9,572 nt of DNA from Caenibius sp964466155 (GTDB lineage: Bacteria > Pseudomonadota > Alphaproteobacteria > Sphingomonadales > Sphingomonadaceae): assembly GCA_964466155.1 (NCBI GenBank), contig CAYXMY010000105.1:1-9572 (forward strand), given 5' to 3'. The notes beneath the pieces were generated by a model. It did not search any database. It worked only from the letters and a program-made list of their open reading frames with translations, and was not told where the DNA came from. Shown here in pieces: positions 1 to 5,755 of the stretch. The position numbers and the translations under genes are program-made. The stretch's first letter is position 1. Each line of letters begins with the position of its first letter.

Positions 1-38
1 CCATCGCCCACTCATTTCCAACCCACTGGGCACGCAAA

Positions 39-81
39 GGCGCGGCAGGAAAAGCCTTGATGGCCCTGCCATGCCCGCGCC
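39..81. other. Long imperfect inverted repeat / foldable element
   Basis: Three nested pairings are visible. GGCGC (39-43) pairs with GCGCC (77-81). GGCAGG (44-49) pairs with CCTGCC (65-70). GCC (54-56) pairs with GGC (62-64) around the loop TTGAT. The unpaired parts are AAAA (50-53) and ATGCCC (71-76). No T-run follows on either strand, so it is not a standard intrinsic terminator. It could be part of a structured 5' leader, the end of an upstream transcript, or chance in GC-rich DNA. I recognise no riboswitch class. Confidence 0.35.
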
Positions 82-223
82 ATTCTCCGCCCTCGTCCGG
101 AAAAGTTTAGCGTACTGCCCTCCGCCAGCGGTGGAAAGCCGCCGATATGGAGACGATTTTCCCCCTTTCCCGATGCCGCGCGCAGATTGATCCATAACGG
201 ATTGAACCTCGTTTGACCGTGGC

Positions 224-270
224 GGGGGTGCTCCCCCACCCAAGGGGCCAGAGCACTGCTTGGGGGTTTT
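224..270 (+). promoter_or_regulatory. Mutually exclusive leader hairpins covering the flgF ribosome-binding site
   Basis: Hairpin A pairs GGGGG (224-228) with CCCCC (233-237) around the loop TGCT. Hairpin B pairs CCCAAG (239-244) with CTTGGG (259-264), with an inner CAG (249-251)/CTG (256-258) stem, a four-base loop AGCA and a one-sided GGGC bulge. B can extend by pairing the 233-237 C-run with the G-run at 262-266, leaving A238 bulged, which would break hairpin A. B is followed by four T residues (267-270) directly before the ATG. The only Shine-Dalgarno-like sequence for flgF (GGGGG, 262-266) sits inside stem B. The layout resembles an attenuator or translational switch. The pairings are seen; the function is inferred. 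Confidence 0.4.
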
Positions 271-990
271 ATGCCGGGGCTGATCGAAGCTGCGACGGGA
301 ATATTGGCGTCATCGGAACGGCGCGTGGAAACGGCCGCACAGAACATTTCGAACGCGGCGACGCCGGGCTACAAGCGGCAGGTCGCTTTCACGCAACTGC
401 TGGGCCGTGCGGCAGGCCCGGATGCGCCCGAAGCACGGACCACGCAGCTTTCGTTCCTGTCCGATTTGGCACAAGGCAAGCTGCGCGACACCGGGCAGCC
501 GCTGGACCTGGCCCTGTTCGGCCCCGGTTTCCTCCGCCTGCGCGATGGAGAAAACTACATCTACGCTCGCGGCGGATCGTTCGCCATCGGCGCGGATGGC
601 GCGGTTGTCGACAGCATGGGCCGCGTGCTGCAGCAGGCGGGCGGCGGCGATCTCACGCTCGAAGGGCCTGCCCCGCAGATCGCGGGCGATGGCAGCGTGA
701 TCGAAAACGGGCTGCCCGTGGCCACGATCGGCCTGTTCGAACCGGCTTCCCCCTCCTCTCTGACCGCGCTGGGCGGTGGGCTGTTCCGCGCGCCTGAGGC
801 CGCGATGCAGGCCGCTTCCGCCAGTGCGATCCGCCAAGGCCAGCTTGAAAGCGCCAACGTGGTGATGAGCGACGAAATGATCGCGATGATGGCTGCCACT
901 CGCCAAGCGGAAGGCGGTGCACGCCTGGTGCAGTTCTACGACCAGCTCATCGGGCAGGCGGTCACCACTTTCAGCAGGAGCAACAAGTGA
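271..990 (+). CDS. flgF: Flagellar basal-body rod protein FlgF
   Basis: FlgF is a proximal rod component in the periplasm, exported by the flagellar type III apparatus. The 239-residue product is close to the usual FlgF length. The N-terminal rod signature NISNAATPGYKR is at residues 25-36. A FlgF/FlgG-type core is at 71-90 (TGQPLDLALFGPGFL). The C-terminal family motif GQLESANVVMSDEM is at 190-203, followed by a helix (221-236) like those that end axial proteins. There is no Sec signal, as expected for a type III substrate. FlgC would be much shorter (~135 residues), and FlgG is the next gene. The ATG at 271 is chosen because the family N-terminus begins there; its G-rich Shine-Dalgarno lies within a hairpin. 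The stop overlaps the flgG start by 4 bp. Confidence 0.88.
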   Translation: MPGLIEAATGILASSERRVETAAQNISNAATPGYKRQVAFTQLLGRAAGPDAPEARTTQLSFLSDLAQGKLRDTGQPLDLALFGPGFLRLRDGENYIYARGGSFAIGADGAVVDSMGRVLQQAGGGDLTLEGPAPQIAGDGSVIENGLPVATIGLFEPASPSSLTALGGGLFRAPEAAMQAASASAIRQGQLESANVVMSDEMIAMMAATRQAEGGARLVQFYDQLIGQAVTTFSRSNK

Positions 991-1763
991 ACGGGGCATT
1001 CGAAATCGGCGCGGTGGCGCTGCGGGCAGACCAGAAGGCGCTGGAACTGCTGGCGAACAACATCGCCAATGTGAACACGCCCGCGTTCAAGCGGTCCGAT
1101 GCGCGCTTTGCCGCGATCCTCGCCAATCAGGTGCAACCCGATGGCACGCTTGCCACCGCCACCGCAGCCGATGCCGCCGCGCTCAATGGCGGGGTCCGCC
1201 TCGCCCCCCATGCCATGCTGTTCGCGCAAGGTGCGTTGCGCCCTACCGGCAACGCGATGGACCTCGCCATCGACGGGCAGGGCTTTATCGAACTGATGGG
1301 GCCTGCAGGGCAAACCCTGCTGTGGCGCGGCGGCACTCTGCGGGTGGATGAAGATGGGGCGCTGACTACGCGGGACGGCCTGCCCCTGCGTGCGGGGATC
1401 ACCGTTCCGGCGGATGCCACCGCCCTCACCATCACCGCCGAAGGGGTGGTGAAGGCCGAAACGTCCGGCGGGGAAACGGTCGAACTGGGCCAGATCGCGC
1501 TGGTCCGGGCGGAGTATGAAGGCGCGCTCGAACAGATGGACGGCGGCTTGCTCCGTCCCACCGATGATGCGCGGCTGCGCGATGCCGTTCCGGGTGAGGA
1601 TGGCGCGGGCCTTTTCGCGCAAGGCTCGCTCGAAAGTTCCAATGTCGAACTGACGGACGAAATGGTGCAACTGCTGACGATCCAGCGTGCTTTCGCCGCC
1701 AATGCGCAAGCCTTGCAGACGGCCGACCAGATCGCCGCGATCACCAACAATCTCAAGAAGTAA
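987..1763 (+). CDS. flgG: Flagellar distal rod protein FlgG
   Basis: FlgG forms the distal rod that carries torque through the periplasm and outer-membrane rings. The product has 258 residues; FlgG is normally about 260. Signatures in order: NNIANVNTPAFKR (24-36), QGALRPTGNAMDLAIDGQGF (81-100), a FlgG-type beta core from about 112 to 171 ending in LGQIAL, PGEDGAGLFAQGSLESSNV (202-220), and the C-terminal helix EMVQLLTIQRAFAANAQ with QTADQI and a terminal NNL (225-256). The start is a GTG at 987 inside the flgF stop (GTGA overlap), with AGGAG at 976-980 six bases upstream, so translation is probably coupled to flgF. The canonical NTTGY/NTPGY after the N-terminal Asn-rich motif reads NTPAF here, a mild divergence. 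Confidence 0.9.
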   Translation: MNGAFEIGAVALRADQKALELLANNIANVNTPAFKRSDARFAAILANQVQPDGTLATATAADAAALNGGVRLAPHAMLFAQGALRPTGNAMDLAIDGQGFIELMGPAGQTLLWRGGTLRVDEDGALTTRDGLPLRAGITVPADATALTITAEGVVKAETSGGETVELGQIALVRAEYEGALEQMDGGLLRPTDDARLRDAVPGEDGAGLFAQGSLESSNVELTDEMVQLLTIQRAFAANAQALQTADQIAAITNNLKK

Positions 1764-1770
1764 CACCCGC

Positions 1771-2475
1771 ATGCGCCTTCTTTCCGCCATCGCTGCGCTG
1801 ACCACCTGCGCCCTGCCTGCCGCGCTGGCCGCACAGGAAAGCGTTGCCCACAGTATATATCTGGCGGAGCGCATCATCCAGGTGCGCGATCTGGCCCGCC
1901 TGGCACCCGAGGCAGAGCATCGGTTCGGGTCTCTCCCGGTAGCGCAGATACCGGACGGGCATAGCGCGCTGGAATTGAGCGCCGAGCGCCGAGCGGCCCT
2001 GCTCCGCCGCCGGGTGCCCAGCTATCTCTTCCCGTTGCGTGTCGAAGGGCCGGTACGCTTTGCAGCACCCCATGCCGAAACCATGGGCAGGACCGGGCGC
2101 GCCTGTTTCGCACTCCGGCAAAATCTCGCGGCGGGCGATTATGTGATTGGGGACACGATCGCTGCCGCTCCATGCCGAGCCACCCTATCTGCCTCGTTGC
2201 CGCTCCGTTTCGATCCTGCAGCCGGGGCCGCGCGCGCCGATGCCCCGCTTAACGCGGGGACCTATCTCGGCCCCCTTGCTCTGCGCGAAGGCGGCCTCGT
2301 CAAACAGGGCCATAACCTGACGTTGGCAATCCATGCCGGGCCAGTGCGGATAGAGCGTCGTGTCTCGGCGATGCAACCCGCACGCAGCGGCCATGCCTTG
2401 TTCGTGCGCACAGCCGAAGGGGCCATTCTCACCGCCCCGCTCGCCACCTTGCGGCAGGAAGGTGCGAATCGATGA
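1771..2475 (+). CDS. flgA: Flagellar P-ring assembly chaperone FlgA
   Basis: FlgA is a periplasmic chaperone that helps FlgI assemble into the P-ring. The 234-residue product begins with a clear Sec signal peptide (residues 1-21, MRLLSAIAAL..., with an AlaLeuAlaAla cleavage region). The C-terminal half matches the FlgA/SAF-like architecture: an ALREGGLVKQG strand pair (170-180), NLTLAIHAGPVRIERRVSAM (182-201), and an ALFVRTAEGAILTAPLA ending (209-225) like the 'vRN..S..ii.g.V' end of the family. The N-terminal part is divergent. The open frame extends upstream to 1687, but the ATG at 1771 is chosen because it lies 7 bp after the flgG stop and starts the signal peptide. The stop overlaps the flgH start (ATGA). 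Its client FlgI is only a fragment in this window. Confidence 0.85.
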   Translation: MRLLSAIAALTTCALPAALAAQESVAHSIYLAERIIQVRDLARLAPEAEHRFGSLPVAQIPDGHSALELSAERRAALLRRRVPSYLFPLRVEGPVRFAAPHAETMGRTGRACFALRQNLAAGDYVIGDTIAAAPCRATLSASLPLRFDPAAGAARADAPLNAGTYLGPLALREGGLVKQGHNLTLAIHAGPVRIERRVSAMQPARSGHALFVRTAEGAILTAPLATLRQEGANR

Positions 2476-3047
2476 GCCGCCCGCGCTATCTCCTGTTGCC
2501 GGTGATTGCCGCCTGCGCCACGCCCGCCCAGGCGGAACAGCTTTTCACCGGCACCGCCTGGTCCGCCGTCGCGGCGGACGACAAGGCCCGCACGGTTGGC
2601 GACACGATCACGATATTGATCCAGGAATCCGCCAGTGCCTCCAGCAAGCTGCACAACAACTCTTCGAAAAAGACCGATTTCGGGGGCAGTTTTGCCGCAG
2701 GCGGGATCGATGAATCCGCCAGTCTCAAATTCGGCGGCACCTATGGCGGCAAGGGCGAAGTCGTCCGCACCGAACAGTTCGTCGCCCGGATGACGGCGCA
2801 GGTCACCGGCCTTGCCCCCAACGGCGATTTCCTGATCGAAGGAACGCAGAAAATGCGCGTCAACGGCGAGAATACGACGATTGGCGTGCGCGGGCGGATC
2901 AGGCCGCGCGACATTTCCGCCGACAATGTCGTGCTATCCTCGCGCATTGCCGATGCGCAGATCAATTACGATGGCAAGGGCTTCGTCAGCCGCAGCGCCA
3001 AGCCGGGCATCGTCAACCGCATCCTCAGCTTCCTGGGGATCGGCTGA
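2472..3047 (+). CDS. flgH: Flagellar L-ring protein FlgH
   Basis: FlgH forms the outer-membrane L-ring. The 191-residue product contains the family core: DDKARTVGDTITILIQESASAS (36-57), GKGEVVRTEQF (93-103), VTGLAPNGDFLIEGTQKMRVN (111-131), RGRIRPRDISADNVVLSSRIADAQINYDGKG (140-170) and a C-terminal PGIVNRILSFLGIG (178-191). FlgH is normally a lipoprotein. Here a short signal ends in IleAlaAlaCys (12-15), a plausible lipobox, but an AlaGlnAla cleavage site at 19-21 is equally visible. The spacer usually found between lipid anchor and core is nearly absent, making the protein shorter than the ~230 residues of enterobacterial FlgH. AGGAAGG (2456-2462) is the likely ribosome-binding site. The stop overlaps the next start by one base (TGATG). 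Confidence 0.92.
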   Translation: MSRPRYLLLPVIAACATPAQAEQLFTGTAWSAVAADDKARTVGDTITILIQESASASSKLHNNSSKKTDFGGSFAAGGIDESASLKFGGTYGGKGEVVRTEQFVARMTAQVTGLAPNGDFLIEGTQKMRVNGENTTIGVRGRIRPRDISADNVVLSSRIADAQINYDGKGFVSRSAKPGIVNRILSFLGIG

Positions 3048-3328
3048 TGCGCCCCCTGCCCCGCGCCATGGCCGCCGTGTTCTGCGCTCTGCTGGCCTTC
3101 GCCACCCCCGCCAACGCTTGGGCGCAAAACGTGCCGCTCAAGAGCCTCGGCCGGTTCGAAGGCTGGCGGGACAACGCGCTGATCGGCTACGGTATCGTCA
3201 CCGGGCTCGCCGGATCGGGCGATACCCGCCGCAACGAAGTGACCCGGCAGGCGCTGCGCAACGTGCTTTCCCGCCTCGGCACAGTGGTTGGCGACGAACA
3301 GATCAACAGCCGCAATGTCGCGGTGGTG
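3047..3328 (+). pseudogene. flgI: Truncated flgI (P-ring protein) 5' fragment
   Basis: This is the FlgI-derived part of the hybrid frame. It contains the signal peptide and roughly the first 65 mature residues, starting in the expected place directly after flgH with a one-base overlap. The rest of the P-ring protein is not encoded in any frame downstream in this window, and neither is a rod-binding/muramidase FlgJ-type gene. The fragment alone could not form a P-ring. The start at 3047 is supported by the signal peptide and by GGGGAT just upstream. Confidence 0.7.
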
Positions 3329-3979
3329 ACCCGGCAACGGCTGTTCGCCCGATTCCAGCCTTTCGCCCGTCGTCTGGCCGCCGCGCAATATGCCCGCCGT
3401 GCAGCGGGCGGGTTCGAGCGGGCGGATATGGAACAATTGGCATACGAGGCGCTGTTGCAGGCCATCGCCCGGTTCGATCCCGCGCGGGCGATCCCGTTCG
3501 AGGCTTTCGCCCGGCGGCGCATTCTCGGCCATATCAGCAACGGCCTTGCCCAGATGAGCGAGAGCGCCGCCCAGTACCGCTATCGCCAGCGGGCGGAGCG
3601 GGATCGGCTGCGCTCGCTGCGCGAAGGGCAGGCCGCGATGGAGAATGATCGGGGTGCGCTGGCCGCCCTGTCCGAACTCGCCGCGCTGCTGGCCTTGGGG
3701 CTGATGGCGGAAGACGCGGGGCCGATCGATCCCGACGATCTCGCCAGCGATCAGCCCAGCGCTTACGAAAGCCTCGCCTGGCATGAAATGCGCGGCAAAT
3801 TGCACGAAGCGATAGCCGCCCTGCCGGAACGGGAGCGGTATATCGTCAGCCAGCACTACACCGGCGGCGTGAGCTTCCAGCAGATCGCCGCTATATTGGG
3901 GGTCAGCAAGGGGCGCGTATCGCAGTTGCATCGCACCGCATTGCTCCATTTGCGTGAGCGGCTGGCCCAGTTCCGCTGA
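3047..3979 (+). CDS. In-frame hybrid: FlgI N-terminus fused to FliA-type sigma factor
   Basis: One uninterrupted 310-residue frame joins two unrelated flagellar proteins. Residues 1-27 are a Sec signal peptide. Residues 31-94 match the N-terminus of P-ring protein FlgI: LKSLGRFEGWRDNALIGYG, VTGLAGSGDT, ALRNVLSRLG and NSRNVAVV, the last equivalent to the family's KNVAAVMVTA. The match stops there. From about residue 97 the sequence is a sigma-70-family factor of flagellar type: region 2 at ~98-170 (ERADMEQLAYEALLQAIARFDP, FEAFARRRILGHISNGL), a divergent central segment at 171-245 without the usual FliA region 3 motif, and a typical region 4 helix-turn-helix at ~252-306 (LPERERYIVSQHYTGG, IAAILGVSKGRVSQLHRTALLHLRERL). 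FlgI is normally ~370 residues, so about three quarters are lost; FliA lacks at most a short N-terminus. Translated from 3047 the sigma domain would carry a secretion signal. An internal GTG (3323 or 3326) would give a ~217-residue cytoplasmic sigma factor but has no visible Shine-Dalgarno. Domain identity is strong; whether the join is biological or an assembly error is open. Confidence 0.85.
   Translation: MRPLPRAMAAVFCALLAFATPANAWAQNVPLKSLGRFEGWRDNALIGYGIVTGLAGSGDTRRNEVTRQALRNVLSRLGTVVGDEQINSRNVAVVTRQRLFARFQPFARRLAAAQYARRAAGGFERADMEQLAYEALLQAIARFDPARAIPFEAFARRRILGHISNGLAQMSESAAQYRYRQRAERDRLRSLREGQAAMENDRGALAALSELAALLALGLMAEDAGPIDPDDLASDQPSAYESLAWHEMRGKLHEAIAALPERERYIVSQHYTGGVSFQQIAAILGVSKGRVSQLHRTALLHLRERLAQFR
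3239..3336 (+). repeat. 11-bp in-frame direct repeat, one copy at the fusion junction
   Basis: GTGACCCGGCA occurs at 3239-3249 inside the genuine FlgI part and again at 3326-3336, exactly at the FlgI/sigma boundary. The copies are 87 bases apart and in the same frame, so both encode ValThrArgGln. The second copy could mark the recombination point or be coincidence. The direct product of recombination between these two copies would not give the observed order, so it does not explain the deletion by itself. Confidence 0.5.
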
Positions 3980-4005
3980 GATTTAAACAGAATGAAGGAT
4001 TACCG

Positions 4006-4569
4006 ATGACTTTGTGCAGCGACGCGGAAATGACCGGCCTGATCGAAAGCCTTCAGGGCAACGAGCAGGACGATCTGGAGCAGGTGGACACGCTCACCGC
4101 CCGCTATCCGCAGGATGCCCGGCTCCATTTCATGCGCGGATCGATCCTTGCCGGGCGGGGCCGTGCGGTGGAGGCGCATGCTGCGCTGGCCAAGGCGGTG
4201 GCGCTGGCCCCCGATTTCCTGATCGCCCGCTATCAACTGGGCTTTTTCGAGCTGACTTCGGGCGAAGTCGACAATGCCCTCGCCACCTGGGGGCCGCTGC
4301 TGCGCCTGCCGGAAGACCATTATCTGCGCCAGTTCGTCGAAGGTATGGCGCATCTGGTGCGCGATGAATTTGCCGAAGCGATTGCCCGGATGGAGGCCGG
4401 AATAGCCTGCAATCAGGAAAACCCACCGCTCAATGCCGATATCCGCCTGCTGATCGCCGAATGCGACAAGCTTGCCTGGGGTGAAGCCGCCACGATGCCG
4501 GCCGATTCCGATCAGTCGCTCACCTCGCTGATCCTCGGCCAGTTCGGCGCGGGCACCACCCGGCATTGA
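4006..4569 (+). CDS. TPR-repeat protein in flagellar operon
   Basis: This 187-residue protein has no signal peptide and is probably cytoplasmic. Tetratricopeptide-like helix pairs lie at about 37-70 (ARLHFMRGSILAGRGRAVEA, then ALAKAVALAPDF), 71-103 (ARYQLGFFELTSGEVDNALATW) and 105-135 (FVEGMAHLVRDEFAEAIARME). The tail (155-187) is not repeat-like. TPRs are protein-binding scaffolds, so a chaperone, assembly or regulatory role in motility is possible, but the specific function is unknown. It follows the hybrid sigma gene by 26 bp and has a good ribosome-binding site (AAGGA, six bases before the ATG). It is probably cotranscribed with the flagellar genes. Confidence 0.82.
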   Translation: MTLCSDAEMTGLIESLQGNEQDDLEQVDTLTARYPQDARLHFMRGSILAGRGRAVEAHAALAKAVALAPDFLIARYQLGFFELTSGEVDNALATWGPLLRLPEDHYLRQFVEGMAHLVRDEFAEAIARMEAGIACNQENPPLNADIRLLIAECDKLAWGEAATMPADSDQSLTSLILGQFGAGTTRH

Positions 4570-4588
4570 ACGACAGGGCAGGGCCACC

Positions 4589-4936
4589 ATGACGCGCATC
4601 ACGCAAGCCGACCAGATCATGCAACTGCTGCGCCAGCAGTTGCAGCGGCTCGGCCCGAACGGCAGTGCCGCGCGCACCAGCCGCACCGGCAAATCCGCAC
4701 CGCAACGGCAGAGCCCCCTCACCCGCGTCACCGCCCTGGCCGCGCTCGATAGCCTGTCCGATGACGATCTCGCCCGAGCCCTGATCCGCGCGCTGCTGAC
4801 GGAAGAATTCGGCGAAACGCTCACCAACGAACCGAAATTCGCCCGGATCGTCGACGAGGTGCACCGGATGATCCGTGAAGACGCCGAAACGGCACGCTTG
4901 CTGGCACGCTCGCTAAGTCAGGTTCGCCCCCAATAG
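4589..4936 (+). CDS. Small protein of unknown function, last gene of the flg operon
   Basis: I do not recognise a family for this 115-residue protein. It has an N-terminal amphipathic helix (residues 4-21, QADQIMQLLRQQLQRL), a probably disordered Ser/Thr/Arg/Lys-rich linker (22-44), then a mainly helical C-terminal half (45-110) with a mix of acidic and basic residues. There is no signal peptide or membrane segment. It starts 19 bp after the TPR gene with a GGGCAGGG ribosome-binding site, so it is probably cotranscribed. Being small, helical and close to a sigma-28-like gene, it could be an anti-sigma factor or export chaperone, but no FlgM or FlgN motif is seen. Codon use matches its neighbours, supporting a real gene. 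Confidence 0.7.
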   Translation: MTRITQADQIMQLLRQQLQRLGPNGSAARTSRTGKSAPQRQSPLTRVTALAALDSLSDDDLARALIRALLTEEFGETLTNEPKFARIVDEVHRMIREDAETARLLARSLSQVRPQ

Positions 4937-4948
4937 GCCTTTTCAGCC

Positions 4949-4966
4949 CTTTCTCCCTGCAGAAAG
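4949..4966. repeat. Short inverted repeat between operon end and phosphatase
   Basis: CTTTCT (4949-4954) and AGAAAG (4961-4966) are perfectly complementary around a six-base loop. The stem is AT-rich and no T-run follows, so it would be a weak terminator at best. It could be an operator for the phosphatase gene or chance. Confidence 0.25.
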
Positions 4967-5008
4967 TTCCCAACACACTCTCGCCACAATGGCCGGGGAC
5001 ATATGCTC

Positions 5009-5018
5009 AAGGGGGGAG
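5009..5018 (+). promoter_or_regulatory. Ribosome-binding site deciding the phosphatase start
   Basis: AAGGGGGGAG lies immediately before the ATG at 5021. The open frame also contains an ATG at 5003, but that one is preceded only by a weak GGCCGGGG stretch and adds six residues (MLKGGD) that are in fact the translated ribosome-binding site. The 5021 start is preferred. Confidence 0.6.
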
Positions 5019-5020
5019 AC

Positions 5021-5752
5021 ATGCTCGACGTCACACACCTGCCACGCATGGAGGCAGCGACAGTTTATGCTATCGGGGACATCCATGGGCGTCTCGATCT
5101 GCTGGAGCGGATCGAAGCGGCGATCATGGCGGATATTGCCGCATCCCCCATGGAGAAACCGCTGATCTGCTATCTGGGCGATTATATCGACCGTGGGCCG
5201 CATTCCGCACAGGTTATCGACCGCCTCTGTTCGCATGCTGACGAAAACATTCAGCGCATTTTCCTCAAGGGCAATCACGAGGATCGCATGCTCGCTTTCC
5301 TTGACGATCCGGCGCCGAATGGCCCTTCATGGATGCAGTTCGGCGGGCGGGAAGCTTTGGAAAGCTATGGCATCGCCGTGCCTCAGGAGCCGGGTGACAG
5401 CGGCTGGGCAGCATTGCGCGATCAACTCGCTGCCGCGCTGCCGGAACGCCATCGCCGCTTCTTGTCAAACCTCCAGCCGGGCATCTGGTGGCGTGACTAT
5501 TTGCTGGTGCATGCGGGGCTCGATCCGGCCCGTCCGGCAAACGCACAAGCGCTTCATGACCTGATGTGGATACGCGAACCTTTCCTCAGCAGCGAGCGCG
5601 ATTGGGGGTTCAAGGTGGTGCACGGCCACGTCATCAGCGAGCAGCCGGTGTTCCGCCCGAACAGGATCGGAATCGATACCGGCGCCTATCGCTCCGGCCA
5701 TCTCACTTGCCTTGTGCTGAGTGAGGGAAACGAGCGGTTGATCCAGACCTGA
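5021..5752 (+). CDS. PPP-family metallophosphoesterase (serine/threonine phosphatase-like)
   Basis: This predicted cytoplasmic dinuclear-metal phosphatase has 243 residues, typical of bacterial PrpA-type enzymes. All PPP signatures are present: GDIHG (19-23), GDYIDRG (53-59), GNHE (84-87), LVHAGLDP (162-169) and HGH (201-203). The C-terminal IDTGAYRSGHLTCLVL (218-233) is also typical. These supply the Asp/His/Asn metal ligands and catalytic His, so the enzyme looks intact. The substrate is not determinable: candidates are phosphoproteins, dinucleoside polyphosphates or small phosphate esters. It lies 84 bp downstream of the flagellar operon on the same strand, so it may be read through or have its own promoter; no convincing promoter was seen. 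Its stop is 3 bp from that of the converging TPR gene. Confidence 0.92.
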   Translation: MLDVTHLPRMEAATVYAIGDIHGRLDLLERIEAAIMADIAASPMEKPLICYLGDYIDRGPHSAQVIDRLCSHADENIQRIFLKGNHEDRMLAFLDDPAPNGPSWMQFGGREALESYGIAVPQEPGDSGWAALRDQLAAALPERHRRFLSNLQPGIWWRDYLLVHAGLDPARPANAQALHDLMWIREPFLSSERDWGFKVVHGHVISEQPVFRPNRIGIDTGAYRSGHLTCLVLSEGNERLIQT

Positions 5753-5755
5753 TTC

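Larger units (their letters stand above)
1..270. other. Non-coding leader region upstream of flgF
   Basis: No convincing gene is seen here. The three forward frames run into stop codons or read as low-complexity Pro/Arg-rich text. None resembles the C-terminus of FlgE, which commonly precedes flgF in other flagellar operons. A minus-strand open frame covers 12-347 but overlaps the real flgF start and has no recognisable motif. The region contains a long imperfect hairpin (39-81) and a second folded element next to the start codon (224-270). I found no promoter with correct spacing, although isolated half-sites of flagellar promoters occur. It probably holds the flgF operon promoter and 5' leader. 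Confidence 0.6.

Noticed and set aside
28..43. Sigma-54-like sequence GGGCACG followed by GGCGC, and a second candidate at 244-260 (GGGC...CTGC)
   Set aside because: The first has a good -24 element but the -12 GC is off by one base. The second keeps GG/GC spacing but matches little else and would place the start of transcription at the flgF ATG.
20..81. Resemblance to a cyclic-di-GMP (GEMM-I) riboswitch around CACGCAAAGG
   Set aside because: Only a short segment resembles the consensus; the conserved first half and the tetraloop-receptor arrangement are absent.
101..148. Sigma-28-like half-sites: AAAAGTTT (101-108, like TAAAGTTT) and GCCGATAT (141-148, like GCCGATAA)
   Set aside because: Each matches its consensus well, but they are 32 bases apart instead of about 11, and neither has a partner at the right distance.
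190..215. GAGGTTCAATCC on the minus strand, like a tRNA T-arm
   Set aside because: Flanking bases do not form the T-stem and no acceptor or anticodon arms can be found.
936..1877. 313-codon minus-strand frame opposite flgG
   Set aside because: It spans a clear flgG gene and the flgA signal peptide, shows no recognisable motif, and reflects GC codon bias.
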